Assembly: GCA_900768995.1 (NCBI GenBank)
Contig: CAAGEZ010000026.1
Span: 1 to 64,000, forward strand
Direction of reading: 5' to 3'
Origin: Oscillospiraceae bacterium
Lineage (GTDB): Bacteria > Bacillota > Clostridia > Oscillospirales > Ruminococcaceae
Length of the DNA: 64,000 bases
The position numbers were made by a program, and so were the translations under genes. The notes under the pieces are model-generated. The model ran no database searches. It was not told the DNA's origin and was given only the letters and a program-made list of their open reading frames with translations. Shown one piece after another: positions 59,762-64,000 of this stretch; position 1 is the first letter of the stretch; every line of letters starts with the position of its first letter.

Positions 59762-59939
59762 ATACTAATAACCAATTGTTCTATAGATAAAGCCGATAGA
59801 TGAAATAAGCCCAGTCTAGGAAAGCGACTGCAGGCGGGCTTGCCGCCCGGCAAGGGAGTGTTGCTTTATAAAGCAACCTGACGACGAATGGGCTTATTTC
59901 AGCCGAGGATTTGTCTATAGGTTAATTGGTTATTAGTAT
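59762..59939 (-). repeat. MITE-like element, copy 4 (complete, long form, reverse)
   Basis: 178 bp, in the opposite direction to copies 1-3. It has the same terminal repeats and arms and carries the internal GTTGCTTTATAAAGCAAC palindrome, as copy 1 does. The right arm pairs fully (GAAATAAGCCCA with TGGGCTTATTTC). Its last base is the first base of the GNAT stop codon (59939-59941), so it directly ends that gene. Confidence 0.92.
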
Positions 59940-60415
59940 TATATATCGAGAATGTAAATGGCTGAATCACGGTCGGGAAAGCTGTAATCGACGGGCAGCT
60001 CGGAAATGTCGATCTTGCGGAAGCCTGCCTTTTCGTAAAATACGTGGGACTGCTTTGCGGCGGCGGGAGTGTCAAGAAAAATGTGCTTTACGCCGTGGCT
60101 TTTGGCAAAATCAAGCAGTGTCATATACAGCTTCAAGCCGATCTTCTGTGAGCGGTAGTCCTTGTGAACGAAAAACTTTTTCAGCACGGCATATCCCTCA
60201 GACTTCATCATAAGTCCGATAGTGCCGATGAGCCTGTCATCATCAAGAGCTGTCCAGAACTCGCCGCCCTTGTCGCTGTAGCTTTCTTTTATAGCTTTAA
60301 GGCCGGGCTGTTCGTCAAGGGTAAGTCCGATATGGTTTTCGCCGTTCTGAATGCTCAGTATGAGGTCAATGATTTCCTTGTCATATTTGACGCAATAGGT
60401 TTCGATACGTATCAT
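59939..60415 (-). CDS. GNAT acetyltransferase
   Basis: 158 residues from ATG 60413-60415. The acetyl-CoA motif is KKFFVHKDYRSQKIGLKLYM (about 81-100), with the later FYEKAGFRKID block typical of MarR-fused or stand-alone GNATs. It likely acetylates a small molecule or peptide. A TTG at 60433 is possible but unsupported by a ribosome site. It follows the lipoprotein gene by 14 bp. The stop codon is shared with the edge of repeat copy 4. Confidence 0.85.
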   Translation of the reverse strand: MIRIETYCVKYDKEIIDLILSIQNGENHIGLTLDEQPGLKAIKESYSDKGGEFWTALDDDRLIGTIGLMMKSEGYAVLKKFFVHKDYRSQKIGLKLYMTLLDFAKSHGVKHIFLDTPAAAKQSHVFYEKAGFRKIDISELPVDYSFPDRDSAIYILDI

Positions 60416-60429
60416 TTTCCACCACTGAC

Positions 60430-61125
60430 TCAAATTTTCTCAATATCAAGCACACGTATGAGGTTGTTCACATCATCAAGGGGAAGATTGTTGATATAAA
60501 TTCGGTCGGTTTTGAGCTTTACCCGAATTACCTCTTCCTTTTCAAATGTATCATCGGCAGAATAGCCAAGCATTTCAAGAGTTTCATCAAGATTATCCGC
60601 TGCAAACCACAATGTTCTGCCGTCAGATGATGCCTTGGGGAAAAGGGACATATCATCGGGGACAAACGCCGCTTCAAGCTCCTCGGTGTACTCGCTTATG
60701 TGAATGGTGAGAGTGCCCTCAAACTCCCGTTCATCGGAAGAAAAACGTGCCTGAAATGAGCTGTTGTCATTGGCAAACATCATCAGGCTGTCAAGTGTCC
60801 AGCCAAGAAATTCATCGCCGTTACTTAGTTCAACAGCTTCACCGCTGCCGTCTGCGGCACGGAATGCAAGCGGCTCTCCGTCTTTCAAGGGCAAAACTTT
60901 GTTAACAGTTGAGCCTGATGAGCTGTCCTGCTGTGATGCGGGTGTTTCTATGAAATATGTTGCTTTTTCCGAAAATTTTATCTCGGGCATTTCGTCCTCG
61001 GGGACTGTTGTAACTGCGGACACTGACACTGATGTATCCGAAACCTCCGCTTCATTTTCTTCCTTTGCGCAGCTGCACAGCAGGAGAAAAAGAGCGATAG
61101 CCGCATATTTTGCTTTAACTTTCAT
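60430..61125 (-). CDS. lipoprotein of unknown function
   Basis: 231 residues with lipobox LLLCSC and a short Ser/Thr/Val linker. The core has an acidic beta-rich region (SNGDEFLGWTLDSLMMF, FEGTLTIHISEYTEELEAAF) and a tail IYINNLPLDDVNNLIRVL. No family recognised. AAGGACGG precedes the start. It lies 15 bp after the nuclease-like gene, in the same direction as GH5, nuclease-like protein and GNAT, so all may share a transcript. Confidence 0.75.
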   Translation of the reverse strand: MKVKAKYAAIALFLLLCSCAKEENEAEVSDTSVSVSAVTTVPEDEMPEIKFSEKATYFIETPASQQDSSSGSTVNKVLPLKDGEPLAFRAADGSGEAVELSNGDEFLGWTLDSLMMFANDNSSFQARFSSDEREFEGTLTIHISEYTEELEAAFVPDDMSLFPKASSDGRTLWFAADNLDETLEMLGYSADDTFEKEEVIRVKLKTDRIYINNLPLDDVNNLIRVLDIEKI

Positions 61126-61140
61126 ATGTACACCGTCCTT

Positions 61141-61893
61141 TTATTCTGAAAATCTGTAGGTATATGCATTGCACTTTTTGCCTGTTCTTTCCACAACGCC
61201 CCCTCTGAAAAGTGCCGATAGGGCAACGGAAGCGGTTTCACGGGATATGCCCGCAGCTTTTGCAAGTCTCTCGGTGGTATAATCCTCATCAAAAAGGCAG
61301 GGAATAAGCCTTTCCCAGTCTCGGGGAGAATCAATGGTGATTTCGTCAACAAGGGCTGTGGGCACACGGTCTATCACTGACAGCCTGTTCCTGTTACGCT
61401 TTTTTCGTCCCACGCTTTCGGGGGGAATGCGCAGCTCGTCCGCTTCAAGGAGTACTATTATAAAGCTGAGATTATCATTTCGCAGAAATTCCGCAATTGG
61501 GAACAGGTTGGGGAATATTTCGTATGCAGTTTCTTTCAGCGGCGATGTGCGGCGGCTTTTTACCTCGCCTGTGTCGCCGTCAAGGGTGATTATACGTTTC
61601 TTGGTGAATACGGGAAAAACCACCGTTACCCGTGAGACCTCTAAAAATGTTCGGAGCTTTTCTTTCAGCGATGAAAAATGCCCCGTCTGTATCTCGATTA
61701 TGCCGTTCTCGCCCACGATATCCGCAATATATCCGCCTATCTTCTGCTCCTGTGAATCGTGAAATGGCTCGTAGTAGTTTTTGAGCACGGCGTGAACGCT
61801 TTTCTCGCCTTTTGTGCCTATACCCTTAATAAGCCTGCCGCCCGAATAAACGGTGCGGCAGGCTTCGTCAAATCGTATTCTGTCGGGCATCAT
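61141..61893 (-). CDS. nuclease-fold-like protein with C-terminal winged helix
   Basis: 250 residues. KGEKSVHAVLKNYYEP, then GGYIADIVGENGIIEIQTG (about 55-73) has the D...ExQ layout of PD-(D/E)XK nucleases, with Gln in place of the usual Lys. The C-terminal third (about 195-250) is a winged-helix with TTERLAKAAGISRETASVAL. A DNA-binding regulator built on a nuclease fold, or a nuclease, are both possible. ATG 61891-61893 overlaps the GH5 stop (ATGA), so it is translated with the cellulase. Confidence 0.65.
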   Translation of the reverse strand: MMPDRIRFDEACRTVYSGGRLIKGIGTKGEKSVHAVLKNYYEPFHDSQEQKIGGYIADIVGENGIIEIQTGHFSSLKEKLRTFLEVSRVTVVFPVFTKKRIITLDGDTGEVKSRRTSPLKETAYEIFPNLFPIAEFLRNDNLSFIIVLLEADELRIPPESVGRKKRNRNRLSVIDRVPTALVDEITIDSPRDWERLIPCLFDEDYTTERLAKAAGISRETASVALSALFRGGVVERTGKKCNAYTYRFSE

Positions 61894-63074
61894 TCTTCTG
61901 TGAAGGGTGCCATAAGTGCGGAGATGATGTCGGGATATCTCCACTCAAAGGTCTTTCTGTCGAAAAGTCCGAAATTCTCGCCGCCGCCTACAAAAGCGTT
62001 GTTGTCCCACCAGCAGATGGGAATGCCTGCATTGTGAGCGGCTTCGGAGTAATATCTTGCGCATTCGGCACGGGCTTCGGTGTTCATTCTGTTTCGTGTG
62101 CCCATTTCGCCGATTATAACGGCTCTGCCCTTGTCAAGGTATCTGTCCTTGAGGTTTGCCATAAGCATATCGATATCGTTGGTATCAGCGGGATTGTCGG
62201 CGCTCCACTCTGTAGTCGCCTGAGCGTTGTCTGCAAGGGCAAAGGTGTAGGGGAGATATGCGTGAATGGAAACTATTACCTTGTCATCATCGGGAACTGC
62301 GAAATCGTTCAGCACCTTGTCCATAGAAGATGCGGCATAGGGTGTTACCATAAGGTGACGGAGCTTGTTGTTTCCACCAGAATTTCTTACGGTCTCAACA
62401 AATGCGGCGTTCCAGTGGTTGATAACATCTCTTGCCTCGTCATTGCCGCCGTTCCACTCCATAGGAGTGCCCTTAAGACGGGGTTCGTTCAAGCCCTCAA
62501 AAATGAGCTTTTCGTTGTAATCCTTGAAATGGTCTGCGATCTGCGCCCAGAGAGCGGTAAGTATCTCCTGAGCCGCCGCCTCGTTCTCGTAGGTGGGCAT
62601 ATGCCATTCCTCGTGGTGAACGTTGATGATAACGAACATATCGTTATCTATGCCGTAATCAACTATCTCGTTCACTCTTGCAAGCCAGTCGGGGTCAATG
62701 GTGTAGTCGGGAGCTTCGCCGAATTTGCCCTCCCAAGTAATGGGGACACGGAGAACGTTGAAGCCCTGAGCGGCAACGCTGTCTATCATAGCCTTGGTGG
62801 TAACAGGCTGACCCCAGGCAGTCTCCCAGTCGGAGGGAAGCTCTGTGCCCTTGGGATTGGTTATAGTCGAGTCAAGGGTATTTCCCAGATTCCAGCCTAC
62901 TTTCATTTCCTTTACAAGCTCGGTGGAGGGGATATCTCTCATAGGAGCAGGATCGGATACGGAAGTCTTGTCAGCATCTGCCGCACCGTCGTTATCGGAG
63001 TTGTTTCCGCAGGCTGCAAAGGAAAACATCATTATGGCTGCTGCAAGAACAGCGGTTACTTTAGAAAATTTCAT
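61890..63074 (-). CDS. GH5 endoglucanase-like lipoprotein
   Basis: 394 residues with lipobox FAAC. The GH5 barrel has GWNLGNTLDS, FNVLRVPITWEG, VIINVHHEEW, acid/base Glu197 in FEGLNEPR, His271 in SIHAYLPY and nucleophile Glu323 in IIGEMGTRNR, close to subfamily GH5_4. It should cleave cellulose, xyloglucan or mixed glucans at the cell surface. There is no dockerin or carbohydrate-binding module, so it is membrane anchored, not cellulosomal. GAAAGGAC precedes the start. Confidence 0.93.
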   Translation of the reverse strand: MKFSKVTAVLAAAIMMFSFAACGNNSDNDGAADADKTSVSDPAPMRDIPSTELVKEMKVGWNLGNTLDSTITNPKGTELPSDWETAWGQPVTTKAMIDSVAAQGFNVLRVPITWEGKFGEAPDYTIDPDWLARVNEIVDYGIDNDMFVIINVHHEEWHMPTYENEAAAQEILTALWAQIADHFKDYNEKLIFEGLNEPRLKGTPMEWNGGNDEARDVINHWNAAFVETVRNSGGNNKLRHLMVTPYAASSMDKVLNDFAVPDDDKVIVSIHAYLPYTFALADNAQATTEWSADNPADTNDIDMLMANLKDRYLDKGRAVIIGEMGTRNRMNTEARAECARYYSEAAHNAGIPICWWDNNAFVGGGENFGLFDRKTFEWRYPDIISALMAPFTEE

Positions 63075-63102
63075 AGCTTAAGTCCTTTCACAAATGTTAT
63101 TA

Positions 63103-64000
63103 TTACTGACCAAGTCTGAGCATCTCGTCAATGCAGACCTTGGCTTTAAGGCGTGTGTCCTCAGGGAGGATTATCTCCTCGCCGCATGTTCCCTCAAGAC
63201 AGTGGAGAACGTCGGTGATAGAGGTTATCTTCATATTGTGGCAGAAGCAGTCCTTGGAAAGAGGGTGGAATATCTTGTCGGGACATTCAAAGCTCAGATG
63301 CTGGGCAATGCTGTTTTCGGTTCCGATGATAAATTCCTTTGCATCGCTCTTTTGGGCAAAGTCCATAATGCCTGTGGTGCTGCCCACATAATCAGCCATT
63401 GCGGTAACATTGGGCTGGCATTCGGGGTGGAGGAGCACAAGTGCGTCGGGGTGGGCAGCCTTTGCCTTTTCAACGTCCTTTTCGGTGAGACGGGCGTGGG
63501 TGGGACAGCCGCCGCTTACGAACTTGAACTGTTTTTCGGGTATCTGCTTTGCAACATAGTCTCCAAGGTTGCAGTCGGGAATAAAGAGTATCTTGTCGGC
63601 GTCCATTTTTCTGATTATCTCAACAGCGGAGGAAGATGTGACGCAGACATCGCAGAGAGTTTTCAGCTCTGCTGTGGTGTTTATGTAGGCAACGGTCTTG
63701 TAGCCTTTGTACATTTCCTGAAGCTGACGGAGAATGTCAACGTCAAGCTGTTCAGCCATAGGGCAGCCTGCTTCGGGGCGGGGGAGATATACGTGCTTTT
63801 CGGGGGAAAGTATTTTGCAGGTCTCAGCCATAAAACGGACACCGCACATTATAACGCCGTCACAGTCGGTGGCAGCGGCTTTCCTTGCAAGCCCGAAGGA
63901 ATCGCCTGTAAAGTCAGCCACTTCAAGGATATCGTGGGTCTGATAGCAGTGAGCGAGAATGCAGACGTTCTTTTCTTTTTTGAGCTTGATTATTTTTTCC
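63103..64000 (-). CDS. nadA: quinolinate synthase A, 5' end outside window
   Basis: 299 residues are visible; the N-terminal start lies beyond the window edge and the frame is open to base 64000. LAHCYQTHDILEVADFTGDS opens the visible part (most members have LAHYYQ). Three 4Fe-4S cysteines are expected in MCGVRFMAET, LLHPECQPNV and CFCHNMKIT. It condenses iminoaspartate with dihydroxyacetone phosphate to quinolinate for NAD. Partners nadB and nadC are probably upstream, outside the window. Confidence 0.95.
   Translation of the reverse strand, partial: EKIIKLKKEKNVCILAHCYQTHDILEVADFTGDSFGLARKAAATDCDGVIMCGVRFMAETCKILSPEKHVYLPRPEAGCPMAEQLDVDILRQLQEMYKGYKTVAYINTTAELKTLCDVCVTSSSAVEIIRKMDADKILFIPDCNLGDYVAKQIPEKQFKFVSGGCPTHARLTEKDVEKAKAAHPDALVLLHPECQPNVTAMADYVGSTTGIMDFAQKSDAKEFIIGTENSIAQHLSFECPDKIFHPLSKDCFCHNMKITSITDVLHCLEGTCGEEIILPEDTRLKAKVCIDEMLRLGQ

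Noticed and set aside
1..59939. Repeats considered as a CRISPR array or tRNA-like elements
   Set aside because: Copies are 1 to 35 kb apart, palindromic and 160-178 bp; no spacer pattern and no cloverleaf.
62034..63119. 361-codon frame opposite the GH5 gene
   Set aside because: The opposite strand encodes a full GH5 barrel with catalytic residues; the plus frame is a shadow without a start signal.

Overview
The window looks like a chromosomal segment of a gut clostridial bacterium (Bacillota, Oscillospiraceae, Ruminococcus-like). Supporting this are a lipoprotein GH5 endoglucanase, ECF thiamine transport (ThiT) under a TPP riboswitch, a leucine T-box, a sporulation sigma-G gene, CheV chemotaxis, many Ser/Thr/Glu-rich lipoproteins, AGGAGG-type ribosome sites and clean TTGACA-N17-TATAAT promoters. 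The species assignment is inference. No rRNA, tRNA or CRISPR was found.

Layout. 1-7.2 kb: thiT with its riboswitch between two copies of a short inverted-repeat element, a macrodomain-SirTM sirtuin pair, an MBL-fold protein, a lipoprotein, a MATE exporter behind a leader terminator, and a GNAT. 7.3-17 kb: one long operon with a CNNM/CorC membrane protein, five tandem transglutaminase-fold lipoproteins and a rhodanese-TtcA-like fusion. 17-24 kb: a 50-residue Asn/Gln-rich protein gene; an operon of SdpI-like protein, lipoprotein, ABC ATPase, permease and small membrane protein; and an operon of SPFH protein, YhfC-type intramembrane protease, small membrane protein and ribbon-helix-helix regulator. 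24-36 kb: heterodimeric ABC exporter plus polysaccharide deacetylase, a methyl-accepting protein, a TetR operon with two hydrolases, a C39-like peptidase and cheV. 36-47 kb: DEDDh exonuclease, metA, leuB, leuD, a Dabb protein, leuC, the yceG-telA pair, and leuA behind a T-box. 47-52 kb: an ABC exporter pair with a leader peptide and attenuator, then sigG. 52-64 kb: tpiA-gpmI, a GHL10 lipoprotein, rpsF-ssb-rpsR, a 7TM/HD-GYP protein, a GNAT/lipoprotein pair, a nuclease-like winged-helix protein coupled to the GH5 gene, and a 5'-truncated nadA.

The points most worth following are: (i) a four-copy 160-178 bp MITE-like element that sits at gene 3' ends, gives the sirtuin its C-terminus and varies by an internal palindrome; (ii) transcription attenuators in front of two drug-exporter loci, one with a complete leader peptide, terminator and matching antiterminator; (iii) the five-gene transglutaminase-fold array; (iv) the SPFH/intramembrane-protease operon with paired TGATATCA palindromes at its promoter; (v) the Asn/Gln-rich mini-protein. 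Coordinates, motifs and pairings were read by eye. Family names rest on motif recognition without database searches.
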